A stretch of DNA of 64,000 bases, from the NCBI RefSeq assembly GCF_001591965.1, contig NZ_BCVX01000001.1, positions 434,001 through 498,000 of the forward strand, written 5' to 3'. Of this stretch, positions 52,011-59,796 are shown in pieces. A program made the translations under genes and the position numbers. The notes under the pieces were generated by a model. It saw only the letters and a program-made list of their open reading frames with translations, was not told the DNA's origin and ran no database searches. Each line of letters starts with the position of its first letter. The first letter of the stretch is position 1. This DNA comes from Lysinibacillus odysseyi 34hs-1 = NBRC 100172. Lineage in GTDB: Bacteria > Bacillota > Bacilli > Bacillales_A > Planococcaceae.

Positions 52011-52502
52011 TTGTTTTTTCTTCAGATGTCTGGCTTCCCCGGTTCGGGTAAATCAACACTCGAAAAGGAAATTGCCAAGGAATGCAAAGCAGTTATCGTC
52101 GATCATGATATTGTAAAATCCGCATTGCTCGAATCGATGGTCAAGCATGACTTAAATCTTTCGGCTTCCGGTAATATCGGCTATTCCATCGACTGGTCAT
52201 TAGTCGACTTTTATTTGTCGCAGGGCTTCCCTGTTATTTTGGACTGCCCCTGCCTGTACAGTGAAATGATTGAAAAAGGACAAGCTTTAAGCAAACAACA
52301 CGATGTAGCATACAAATATGTGGAATGTATCGCAAGAGATATCCATGTAGTGAATAAACGGTTGAAGGAACGAAAACAAATGATAAGCCAAATCGCCGCT
52401 GTCTCTTCAGAAGAAGGATTTTATCGCACAGTAGAAAACAGCGCTAAACCACACGATTCGAGTATTCTTCAGATAAATACATTACAGCCGTTGGAAGAAT
52501 GA
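52011..52502 (+). CDS. P-loop ATPase/kinase of the AAA_33 type
   Basis: About 163 residues. Walker A GFPGSGKST at the N terminus, VIVDHDIVKSAL (kinase Asp loop), VILDCPCLYSEMIEKGQAL (Walker B region) and a lid-like KRLKERKQM, typical of the small-molecule and polynucleotide kinase AAA_33 group. Start TTG 52011, with GAGG 6 bases upstream, giving the usual opening FFLQMSGFPGSGKS. Substrate unknown. Its stop overlaps an ATG (ATGA) at 52499, close to the DUF4279 gene, so they share a transcript. Confidence 0.82.
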   Translation: MFFLQMSGFPGSGKSTLEKEIAKECKAVIVDHDIVKSALLESMVKHDLNLSASGNIGYSIDWSLVDFYLSQGFPVILDCPCLYSEMIEKGQALSKQHDVAYKYVECIARDIHVVNKRLKERKQMISQIAAVSSEEGFYRTVENSAKPHDSSILQINTLQPLEE

Positions 52503-52540
52503 ATAGCAGGAATAATACGTTATGTGAAAGGATAAGTGAG

Positions 52541-52978
52541 ATGGAGAAAACAAACTTATATAGCTATATTGTATTCGAGGGCAATGATGACTTTCCGTTG
52601 GAGGCCGTAACGAACAGGCTGCAAGTCCAGCCGACTGAAACATGGAAGGTGGGAGAAAGAGTTGCGCCTAACCACCCAATTAATAAAAAAGTGAGATTTT
52701 ATACTGCTTGGAAATATCAAATTGAGAAAGAAACAATGGATTCAGACGATGTTTTATGCCCCCTGCTGGAAGTGTTTCGGGATAAAACACATATTATTAA
52801 TGAGTTGAAAAAAGAGCTGAACGTAAATGTACGGTTGCAGCTAGTCATCTTCATCTATGACGGCCATACTCCTGGGCTGTTCATTCATCCCGAGTTTGCT
52901 CAATTCGCTGCAGCGATTAATACCGGGCTGGATATTGATATGTATGCATATTCTTATAGCGAACCAGAAGAATTTTAA
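52541..52978 (+). CDS. DUF4279 protein
   Basis: About 145 residues. YSYIVFEGNDDFPLEAVTNRLQVQPTETWKVGERV followed by WKYQIEKETMDSDDVLCPLLEVF and a final VIFIYDGHTPGLFIHPEFAQFAA is the DUF4279 pattern, a family often seen near toxin-immunity and phage-related loci but with no proven role. ATG 52541 with AAAGGA 8 bases upstream is the better start; an ATG at 52499 overlaps the preceding stop. Confidence 0.75.
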   Translation: MEKTNLYSYIVFEGNDDFPLEAVTNRLQVQPTETWKVGERVAPNHPINKKVRFYTAWKYQIEKETMDSDDVLCPLLEVFRDKTHIINELKKELNVNVRLQLVIFIYDGHTPGLFIHPEFAQFAAAINTGLDIDMYAYSYSEPEEF

Positions 52979-53049
52979 GAATTATTTCTATGACAGTAAC
53001 TATAGAAAGCCAATGTATAAAATAATTACATTTGCTTTTGCAGCTTTAG

Positions 53050-53148
53050 GATAAAATTTGTTCAAAACGATTTAATTCTTTGTGGAGTTTTGATAAAAAA
53101 GTTTGATCATTTCCTACTGTTAATCTTCAATAATCGTTCCTGATTGTT
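53050..53148 (-). repeat. Interspersed repeat copy 4
   Basis: Reverse complement of the 21826-21932 copy. Block 53093-53128 matches at 34 of 36 positions; the CAAAGAATTAA and AACAAATTTT blocks are also shared (53052-53085). Confidence 0.75.
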
Positions 53149-53149
53149 G

Positions 53150-53650
53150 AATAGCTGGATTAATTAGAAAATCCATTCAAAGAACTTTACAAGAATGAAA
53201 AGTGGTACTCCACCGAATAATAAGCCCGCATGGCCTAAAACATGAGAAAAGAAAGTCATTCTTGCTGCTGAAATGCTTTTAACTAGGGAACATCAAAATT
53301 TGTTGAAGCTAGCGCTTGCTTAAAGGTTAAAAGTGGAGTTTCGCCGAATATAATAAATTACTTATCCAAATATTATATAAAGGTTAATTTAACGATTGTT
53401 GTGTTTGATGGGGAAATACTCTTATGGATAAAAGGACTCGTTTAAATGAACCTTTAGATGTCACACCCCCTCGCCCAAAATGTCTAAAACTTTCATCGAT
53501 CTCCTAAAGGGAGGCAATTTTATGCTTCTAGGATGCCGTTTAACGGTAGCCTGTTAAATTACTCAGGACTTTGCTCGTGGTTTATTGCGAGTTGAAGCTA
53601 ACACATGCCTTGTTTAGAATACTCTCGTTGCTGTTTATAAAAATCCAAGA
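53150..53650. other. Degenerate stretch with short gene-like remnants
   Basis: No intact gene. On the minus strand near 53168-53290 a frame reads MTFFSHVLGHAGLLFGGVPL then FILVKFFEWIF-stop, hydrophobic and gene-like but with no ribosome binding site. On the plus strand a 27-codon frame starts at 53434 (DKRTRLNEPLDVTPPRP). Both look like remnants. Confidence 0.4.
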
Positions 53651-53672
53651 TTAGATGAAAAGGGGAAACAAA

Positions 53673-54071
53673 ATGAAAACAAAATGGCTTATGAGTAGTA
53701 GTGCCATGATAATGGGTTTGTTAGGGTTGGCAGGAACCTTTATTCCCGAAGAAATTTCAAAAATATTGGAGATTGATTCTTCACCCATTACTCTGATTCT
53801 TCTGCAAATCATCGGAGGGCTATATTTAGGGTTCGCAATGTTGAACTGGTTTACACGTTCTGCCCTGATCGGTGGTATCTATAACAAACCTGTTGTATTG
53901 GGAAATCTGATGCATTGCATCGTTGTCTTTTTTGCCCTAATCCGGCAATTGGCGGAGCAGTTTCATTTTATATTCGTAATTTTGACAGTAGTTTATTTTG
54001 GGTTTGCCGCCTGGTTTACATTGGTTATGCGCTCGAACCCTTTAAGCAATCAATCAAAAATGTCTGTCTAA
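53673..54071 (+). CDS. Small four-TM membrane protein
   Basis: About 132 residues with four membrane segments (about 8-27, 42-62, 70-95 and 103-122). KPVVLGNLMHCIVVFFALIRQL lies between helices 2 and 4. It resembles small DoxX-like or DUF4345-type membrane proteins in topology only. Start ATG 53673 with AAGGGGA about 7 bases upstream. Function unknown; followed by a terminator. Confidence 0.65.
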   Translation: MKTKWLMSSSAMIMGLLGLAGTFIPEEISKILEIDSSPITLILLQIIGGLYLGFAMLNWFTRSALIGGIYNKPVVLGNLMHCIVVFFALIRQLAEQFHFIFVILTVVYFGFAAWFTLVMRSNPLSNQSKMSV

Positions 54072-54163
54072 CGTATAGTAAACAGGGATTTATAAAGGGT
54101 CTCTCTTTTTAAGTTCACTATGCTGAACCAGTCTTTTGAGCAAACCTAAGCATATTAAACGAC

Positions 54164-54205
54164 AAAAATTCCAACTTTTATATTGAAAGAAGGAATTTTT
54201 CTTTT
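54164..54205 (+). terminator. Terminator of the four-TM gene
   Basis: AAAAATTCC/GGAATTTTT stem (54164-54172, 54192-54200), then CTTTTTTC. Confidence 0.75.
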
Positions 54206-54394
54206 TTCTATTATGAGAATTGAAGTCAAAGATTACACGGGATCTAGCAGTCTAATTTTTTATATAATGATAAATCTTTTCAAGTTTTTTCATTTGTTTT
54301 CCCTTTGTTTTAAGGAGATGGCTTATGAATTTAATAACAAGTTAAAGACTTTCGAATAGAATGGCTTAAGTTAATCTAGATACTTCAATATTGT

Positions 54395-54495
54395 TCACCA
54401 ATCTGGCCCATTTGTGTAGCAAGAAAAAGTCTTGCCTATCTACACAGGGATTTGATCAAACCTTTTTATAAACGATCGAACTTTATTTCAAAGCC
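54395..54495. repeat. Interspersed repeat copy 5 (diverged)
   Basis: Contains TTCACCAATCTGGCCCATTT and TGATCAAACCTTTTTATA, then GATCGAACTTTAT. These recall the left and right parts of copies 1 and 3, but with an unrelated CTTGCC-containing middle. A hairpin of TGTGTAG/CTACACA occupies the centre. Confidence 0.4.
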
Positions 54496-54533
54496 ACAGC
54501 TTTTCCCGTTCGTTTCTACTTCCTCTGCTCTTT

Positions 54534-54869
54534 TTATTCCTCAGGCTCAGTATCCGTCTCTTTATTTACTCTTACATCCCCTTGTTCCTTCGCCTCATAT
54601 AGCTCGAACAGCTGTACAAACTCCTCAATGATCGATTGTGTCGCTTTTAATTCCCCAACAATCGTTGGATTCGCTGTTTGCAGCTCTGGTGTTGCGAGCT
54701 GCTTTTTTAGTACCGCCTGCTTTGTTTCCAAATGCTCTAAAAACTTGACTGCCCGCTTACGGCGGAATGTTTTAGCGCCTTCTGTTTTCCCCTCTCCCCC
54801 TTCCTTATGATGTCCGCGGTGTCTACCCTCGTGGTGGCTATGCTGTCCTCTATGTCCTTCACGTCTCAT
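54534..54869 (-). CDS. Histidine-rich N-terminus, coiled-coil small protein
   Basis: About 111 residues. First 30 residues are His/Gly/Arg-rich (GHRGQHSHHEGRHRGHH), a likely metal- or nucleic-acid-binding tract; the rest is a helical bundle-like region (RAVKFLEHLETKQAVLKKQL, IIEEFVQLFELYE) with an acidic tail. Start ATG 54869, with AAGGAG 8 bases upstream. The longer frame to 54947 would run through the promoter. The helical part recalls C-terminal dimerisation helices of PadR-like regulators, which is only an impression. Three GTATAC boxes precede it. Confidence 0.6.
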   Translation of the reverse strand: MRREGHRGQHSHHEGRHRGHHKEGGEGKTEGAKTFRRKRAVKFLEHLETKQAVLKKQLATPELQTANPTIVGELKATQSIIEEFVQLFELYEAKEQGDVRVNKETDTEPEE

Positions 54870-54887
54870 ACTGCAATCTCCTTCAGC

Positions 54888-54946
54888 ATACAATTGTATA
54901 CACTTTAATACAGTTTTATTGTATACTTTTGTATACTTTTTAGTCA
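54888..54946 (-). promoter_or_regulatory. Promoter with three GTATAC operator boxes
   Basis: GTATAC occurs at 54896-54901, 54921-54926 and 54931-54936, and ATACAATTGTAT at 54888-54899 is a perfect 12-base palindrome. Minus-strand TTGACT (54941-54946) and TATACA (54919-54924 region) give a -35/-10 pair overlapped by the boxes. Confidence 0.55.
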
Positions 54947-55079
54947 ATTATATTTATGGTCTAAAATAGTCTGTCAGCTAAAAATAGGATAATACCTCAT
55001 GCTAAAAGGCTGCAGGAATGGCGTTTCCCTTCTAATAGCACTGCCTTGTGAAAAAACCGTATGCTATCCTCCAAATAAA

Positions 55080-55124
55080 AAAGCAATACGGGAAGCACGC
55101 CTCCTGTATTGCTTTTTCACATTA
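55080..55124 (-). terminator. Terminator of the secreted-protein gene
   Basis: AAGCAATACGGGA / TCCTGTATTGCTT stem, with TTTTTTATTT on the minus strand; also T-rich on the plus strand. Confidence 0.8.
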
Positions 55125-55184
55125 CGCAACCTTTTCATAAAAGAGCCGCTGCGTTTATTTATTCACTTTTATAGCTTTCAATAC

Positions 55185-56171
55185 CTAATTGGGAGCGACA
55201 GTCTTATGCGGAATCAACCACTGGTCGCCATCATAGCCGATTACTGCATAGTCTTCACTCATTCCGTAATAGGTAACCGCTGATCCTGCGGCAATGATTG
55301 TTTTAATAGAGTTTTCCGCCATTACGGCTTCTGTTGTTTCCTGAACATACCAAGTACCTTTCGAAGTCAGCTTTGGTAAGACCTGCACATCAGACGCTTT
55401 CACAAATAATGTCTGCAAGTATTTAATTGTATCCGTATGCGCATAGACATTCACCGCATGATAATCACCAATTTTGATGCCCTGTGACCTTAACAGCGTA
55501 TATTTAGGGAGCAGTTTTGTATAGTTGTACCCTAACTCCAGCATAATCGGTCTTGTCGTCCCTGATTTATAAGGCTGCCAGTATACCGGTGCGTCCTGCT
55601 TTACTTCTATTATTTCTCCTTCAGCTATCTCCCCCCGTTTTTCCGTAATGAAAATATCTGTCGGATCAAGGATGACCTTTACATTTTTATTGCCTTCCCG
55701 GACTATTTTTTCAAATTGGCCTGCCTCATTAAAGTTAAAACTGGCATCATTCAAATAGCTGTAATAGCTGTACACTAAATAACTGCCCTTAAATGACGGC
55801 ACCTGCATGACCATGTTTTGGTTAATCCAAAGATGCGCCGGGTCCTTGTATAACTTCGTACGTGTCTCCAGCGGTATAGCTTTGAACTGTGTTAAATTTG
55901 ACGCCTGTACCCTATAGCCGGAACTCATCCAGTAATAGGTCTGATTATTGTATTTTTCAATATTATATACGCGGAAATATTGCCCCTTCTTAACAACCAT
56001 CGATTCAAATTGGCCGTTTGCATTCTTTTTATACACCTTCACGTCTTTGGAAAATGACAGCTTTCCTGTCTGACCCTTTACGATCTCCGCACCGTCCCAC
56101 ACTGCCGCATCCGTTTCTGAAGACCACCCGATCAAAAATAAAAGACAACAGGCGGCGAGCCACTTTTTCAT
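55185..56171 (-). CDS. Secreted protein with SH3-like repeats
   Basis: A 328-residue exported protein. Cleavable signal peptide about 1-22 (KKWLAACCLLFLIGWSSETDA), then WDGAEIVKGQTGKLSFSKDVKVYKK, an opening seen in many Bacillus/Lysinibacillus cell-surface proteins. It shows three similar beta-rich units: about 25-100, about 105-215, and about 250-328 (GTWYVQETTEAVMAENSIKTIIAAGSAVTYYG). Each ends with an aromatic-rich strand, suggesting bacterial SH3-like folds that bind cell wall. No catalytic domain. GGAGG precedes ATG 56171. Confidence 0.72.
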   Translation of the reverse strand: MKKWLAACCLLFLIGWSSETDAAVWDGAEIVKGQTGKLSFSKDVKVYKKNANGQFESMVVKKGQYFRVYNIEKYNNQTYYWMSSGYRVQASNLTQFKAIPLETRTKLYKDPAHLWINQNMVMQVPSFKGSYLVYSYYSYLNDASFNFNEAGQFEKIVREGNKNVKVILDPTDIFITEKRGEIAEGEIIEVKQDAPVYWQPYKSGTTRPIMLELGYNYTKLLPKYTLLRSQGIKIGDYHAVNVYAHTDTIKYLQTLFVKASDVQVLPKLTSKGTWYVQETTEAVMAENSIKTIIAAGSAVTYYGMSEDYAVIGYDGDQWLIPHKTVAPN

Positions 56172-56460
56172 TATCCTCCACTCCTCTTTTAAAAGATTGA
56201 AAAATCAGTAAAAAGTAATGTATAATCACTCTAACATAACTGCTAAATGGCAACTATAGATCAGAAGTAGTAATAGCAAGGCTTCGATAACGTCACGAGT
56301 AAAATATGTATCGGTTGTTTTTATTGCGGCTGGGACGGAAATAACCATCTATCAGGAATTCTACCGCGATGCGGATGTGTCCGGCCGATACGACTCTCCT
56401 AGGGCTTCAACACGTAAATATAATGTTATACGCATTCCCTGACTTCTTTGATAGATTAAC
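56172..56460. other. Intergenic stretch, no gene seen
   Basis: Slightly higher GC than its flanks between 56320 and 56420, no intact frame. Confidence 0.4.
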
Positions 56461-57015
56461 TCAACCAACTATTTCATCCCAGAATCTTATAGGTCTAGGT
56501 TCTGCTATTTTCGGCCCCAACATCGGTACTCCGAATTCCCTATTAAAATATTCCTCTAGATTAAATCCATAATAAATAATATCGGTCTGCCAAACTGAAT
56601 AGACTGGATTGCCTTCTATGCCCGATACAAACGGAATATATCTATGTTTATATATTGGTATAAGCTTTGGAGATTTACCTGTTTGGTATCGTGCGACTTC
56701 TATTGATTCATATAGTGATTTGGGTTTCTCTCCCCACGAACTTAACCAAAAGTTATTGTATTCAATATCAAAATTAATACCTTGCAATGGTCTATCGAGC
56801 CAGTCTTTAAGTTCTTCTTCAGAACCCTGTCTCCAATTAGGAAAGCCATCAGATATAGGTAATCGATACTGAAGGACCTTTAATAAATCTGGCGGGAACT
56901 TAATGGAATAGCGCTCTTCAATTTGCCTGACTTCTTCGTCTGTTAAACCTTGAGTGCTATTTATTCCCTTATGCTTTAAGTTGTTAAAAAGGAAAGACAA
57001 ATATGTTTCGTCCAT
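56461..57015 (-). CDS. SMI1/KNR4 (SUKH) family immunity-type protein
   Basis: A 184-residue protein with the SUKH core: GLTDEEVRQIEERYSIKFPPDLLKVLQYRLPISDGFPNWR, then a conserved W (FWLSSWGEKP) and IPIYKHRYIPFVSG, DIIYYGFNLEEYF. SUKH proteins are the commonest immunity proteins of polymorphic toxin systems, neutralising nuclease and other toxins in the cytosol. No toxin is adjacent here. It is the last of five immunity-like minus-strand genes. Confidence 0.85.
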   Translation of the reverse strand: MDETYLSFLFNNLKHKGINSTQGLTDEEVRQIEERYSIKFPPDLLKVLQYRLPISDGFPNWRQGSEEELKDWLDRPLQGINFDIEYNNFWLSSWGEKPKSLYESIEVARYQTGKSPKLIPIYKHRYIPFVSGIEGNPVYSVWQTDIIYYGFNLEEYFNREFGVPMLGPKIAEPRPIRFWDEIVG

Positions 57016-57063
57016 AAATAGTATCCCTGCTTTCCGTATTCACCGATTTGAGAACCTTAACCC

Positions 57064-57200
57064 CTAGTATCCAATCTTTACATTATGTTTACTTCCCCGG
57101 GATTTCAACCAATCTATCAATAATTGCTGTAGTTTGTAACGATTCTTCATCGTGGTTGGCACTGCAAAGTCCTCTTCAAGAACATCTTTACTTTGAAGTT
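57064..57200 (-). pseudogene. Possible C-terminal gene remnant
   Basis: An open frame of about 45 codons without a start, ending TAG at 57064-57066, reads DVLEEDFAVPTTMKNRYKLQ followed by QLLIDWLKSRGSKHNVKIGY. Its composition is protein-like and it sits in the immunity-gene run, so it may be the tail of a lost gene. No family recognised. Confidence 0.35.
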
Positions 57201-57255
57201 AAAGTTCTTTCATCTTTCTTCAGGCCTTTTCTCTTTTCAAGAGAAACGTGTTGTA

Positions 57256-57600
57256 CTACGAATCCGACTCTCTTACATCTACTTTCCAAGAAAATCTACC
57301 GGCTATGGCGTTTGCTACAGCCAATATTTCTTTCTCCATTTCATCAGTCAATTTATCAGGTATATCTATTTCTACGAGGTTTATTTCTTCAACATTATCA
57401 AGTGTATCAAATGCATAGCCGCCGTTTGTATTAGCAAATATCCCCGTCACCATAATTTCTTCCCCATTTATATTTTTATGAAATCTCAATTTACTTATAG
57501 GTTTTAGTCCTAACTCGGCAATACAGAATTGTTCCATCTCGAACGTTTGGATTGTTTTTTCATATTGCTCATCAGAATAAATCATTATATAGTCATACAT
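57256..57600 (-). CDS. Hypothetical protein in the immunity-gene run, 114 aa
   Basis: An acidic 114-residue cytosolic protein beginning YDYIMIYSDEQYEKTIQTF, with KLRFHKNINGEEIMVTGIFANTNGGYAFDTLDNVEEINLVEIDIP in its middle and a basic last strand. Mixed alpha/beta, single domain, acidic: the look of an immunity protein. ATG 57600 with GGTGAT 5 bases upstream; ATG 57612 is possible. Family not recognised. Confidence 0.6.
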   Translation of the reverse strand: MYDYIMIYSDEQYEKTIQTFEMEQFCIAELGLKPISKLRFHKNINGEEIMVTGIFANTNGGYAFDTLDNVEEINLVEIDIPDKLTDEMEKEILAVANAIAGRFSWKVDVRESDS

Positions 57601-57685
57601 ATTAATCACCATCCATAAGAACAGTAAAAGCTATCTCTTTGATAGATTCCCGTTCACTTTTTAGCAGCTGCAATTCCAAAAGGCT

Positions 57686-58108
57686 TTATAATGTTAGTTT
57701 GCTTGTATCTGATATGTAGCCGTAAATAGTATATGTCTCATTCTCTTGTCGGTATGGAATGGATAATTCCTTTAATAGTTTGGCAAAATCATCCGTAATA
57801 TCAATCACTTCCGGTGATACTAGACGGCCACGATATTTCAAATATCTTGGCCTTACCCGAATCCACTCAACAGTGTAAAATGGTGCTATGCCTTCTATCC
57901 AATCTCCCCAATAAGAAACATCCGTTTCAAATTCTTCTGGATATAACCGATCGTCTAACAAATACTTCCCTTGATAAGGCGGCGGAAATAGCAAAGTGTT
58001 TATAACCGCATCTTGGAGTTCCCGCCACTTTGTATCATTCATGATCGAAACTAAATTTCTTTCCGCAACGGCCTTCATTACTCTCGCTTTGTTTTGATTT
58101 GTTTCCAT
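57686..58108 (-). CDS. DUF6678-type protein
   Basis: About 140 residues. IMNDTKWRELQDAVINTLLFPPPYQGKYLLD, then YWGDWIEGIAPFYTVEWIRVRPRYLKYRGRLVSPEVIDIT, is the DUF6678 pattern; members occur in immunity-gene clusters of Bacteroidetes and Firmicutes. Start ATG 58108 with GGGG 8 bases upstream. Function unproven; inhibitor of a toxin is plausible. Confidence 0.7.
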   Translation of the reverse strand: METNQNKARVMKAVAERNLVSIMNDTKWRELQDAVINTLLFPPPYQGKYLLDDRLYPEEFETDVSYWGDWIEGIAPFYTVEWIRVRPRYLKYRGRLVSPEVIDITDDFAKLLKELSIPYRQENETYTIYGYISDTSKLTL

Positions 58109-58248
58109 AATGAAACCCCAGTTCAATAAGTGATTTATTTAAATTATGGCTGCTAGACTCCGGATTGTGTAGAAACCGCAGACATTATCTTCCCTGCTCG
58201 TTCCCCTAATTATAGCAATGGCGACAGCTGTCTTACCCGGTATGACCG

Positions 58249-58533
58249 TCACATATCACGTAGGAGCGCAGTATCTAAATACTCTTTCCCCAAATAACCG
58301 CTGCAGATGACAGGGCGGTTAATGATTTCATACAGTTTTTTCAAATCCGATATATATTCTTGGGTCCAAATTTCAAACGAATCAAACTCCTCCTTAGAAA
58401 TTTGATGATACTCCGGGGAGTCAGTTACGCCCGTTAGCATCTCGTACGCATAAATAGTATCGCCAAATTTCCCTACAGACTGGTATCTGCCTGTTTTCAG
58501 GCGGACATATTCAGTGTATCTCAAGGTCCTCAC
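58249..58533 (-). CDS. Hypothetical protein in the immunity-gene run, 94 aa
   Basis: A 94-residue soluble protein (LRYTEYVRLKTGRYQSVGKFGDTIYAYEML, then a helix FDSFEIWTQEYISDLKKLYEI and a tail VICSGYLGKEYLDTALLRD). GTG start at 58533 with AAAGGA just upstream. No family recognised. Size and neighbours suggest an immunity-type protein. Confidence 0.55.
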   Translation of the reverse strand: MRTLRYTEYVRLKTGRYQSVGKFGDTIYAYEMLTGVTDSPEYHQISKEEFDSFEIWTQEYISDLKKLYEIINRPVICSGYLGKEYLDTALLRDM

Positions 58534-58612
58534 TCATCCTTTCATGAACGTGTTATAGAAATCGCGACCCCTGTGCTCAAGCCAATCACATCCACTTAGG
58601 ATTATGTATCTT

Positions 58613-59092
58613 CTATAACAATTTCTGCGAATCATATTCCTTTAATTTAGTTTCAATGTAATTCCAAGCATCTGAAATTTCCTTGAATACCCAGCCAATT
58701 TCATTTAGCCCTTTCGTACTCTTTATTCCTACTAGTAGAGTTCTTATCGCTTCCTCAGATTTATCCCCAACAATTAATGCAATGGGAAATGGCATATCTC
58801 TGTACTTGTAGCTGCCCATACCAAATACATATTCCAGTTGATCGCCCCACTCATAAGACAGTTCACTTAAATCTATTATTAATGCACCTGGTTCCCAAGC
58901 TTCTAAAACGGCTTCACCAATCGCTCTCATGAAAATGGCATCTGAATTGCCTGTTGAACCAAAACCATATACCCCCATAAACTTCAGCACCATGATTTCG
59001 AGATAATTTACTTCGCTGGATTTACCAATATGAACTTCATATTTAATTTCACTCAATTCTTCCAATCTTTTTTGAGTTGTAGATATCTTCAT
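58613..59092 (-). CDS. Hypothetical protein in the immunity-gene run, 159 aa
   Basis: A 159-residue acidic protein. FMGVYGFGSTGNSDAIFMRAIGEAVLEAWEPGALIIDLSELSYEWGDQLEYVFGMG resembles an STAS-like alpha/beta core (an IIDLS strand followed by a glycine-rich helix), with a second strand FPIALIVGDKSEEAIRTLL. Anti-anti-sigma-like function is possible, but no phospho-acceptor Ser is at the usual place. AAGGAG 7 bases before ATG 59092. First of the five minus-strand immunity-like genes. Confidence 0.6.
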   Translation of the reverse strand: MKISTTQKRLEELSEIKYEVHIGKSSEVNYLEIMVLKFMGVYGFGSTGNSDAIFMRAIGEAVLEAWEPGALIIDLSELSYEWGDQLEYVFGMGSYKYRDMPFPIALIVGDKSEEAIRTLLVGIKSTKGLNEIGWVFKEISDAWNYIETKLKEYDSQKLL

Positions 59093-59689
59093 ATATTACT
59101 CCTTCCTATAGAAATTCTAATTAAAAGTCTATTGTTTGAATCCCATTAAAAATAATTATACCAGGCTATTCTCAACTGTTTTTCATAACGAAGTTCTCAT
59201 GATAATAGCCAAATCGTTTGATCAGTTCTTTCTTTAAGGAGAATCGTACTTGCTTTTGGAATTAGAATACCTTTATAGGCATAATACACCTTCACGTTCT
59301 GTAAACTCGGCCTTATTAAACGTTGTTAGTTCTTCCCGCTAAAGTAGATGGTGAGAGATTCGGTTATACACGAAGCAGGCTTTGGCACACTTGAAATTAT
59401 AATGCGCCATTTGAAGCTGTATGACCATAACTCGGTCGATATCGGTTAGCTCCTTATAAGCCAGCGATGCGGGCAGTATTTATCCTTCCTGCTGTCGGGC
59501 CAAATGTTAAGGAGGCGAATCCCCTTAACAGAACTCCGGTTAAAATCCTATTGCAGAATTTGGAAACTTGCGGAACTTGACGGAAAAAGTAAGGGATATC
59601 AATGGTTTGCTTTAACTCGGGGCTTGTATCCTGTTTATTAGGAGGCAAGGCCTTTCATAGCCTGTCTTATCAGAAAGCCTAAGTTTTAG
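59093..59689. other. Junction region between immunity genes and the AAA/vWA operon
   Basis: No intact gene. A 64-codon minus-strand frame (59454-59648) has no ribosome binding site and no family likeness. GC content starts to rise here. The region may hold a decayed gene or an insertion boundary; no inverted or direct repeat marking an end was found. Confidence 0.4.
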
Positions 59690-59724
59690 AAAAAAGAGCC
59701 CTTCCAAATTCAGAAGAGCCTCTC
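59690..59724 (-). terminator. Terminator of the AAA-DUF5682-vWA operon
   Basis: GAGGCTCTTC...GAAGGGCTC stem (minus strand, with one bulge) followed by TTTTTT. It lies about 75 bases beyond the vWA gene. Confidence 0.7.
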
Positions 59725-59796
59725 TTTACCATTCAATAGTCTCAAAGATAGTTAAAGTACTTGGATATCCATATTCTACTTATTGAACTCATTTCG

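Noticed and set aside
59454-59648. A 64-codon minus-strand gene upstream of the vWA operon terminator
   Set aside because: No ribosome binding site, no family likeness; may be part of a decayed gene, so mentioned only as a region.
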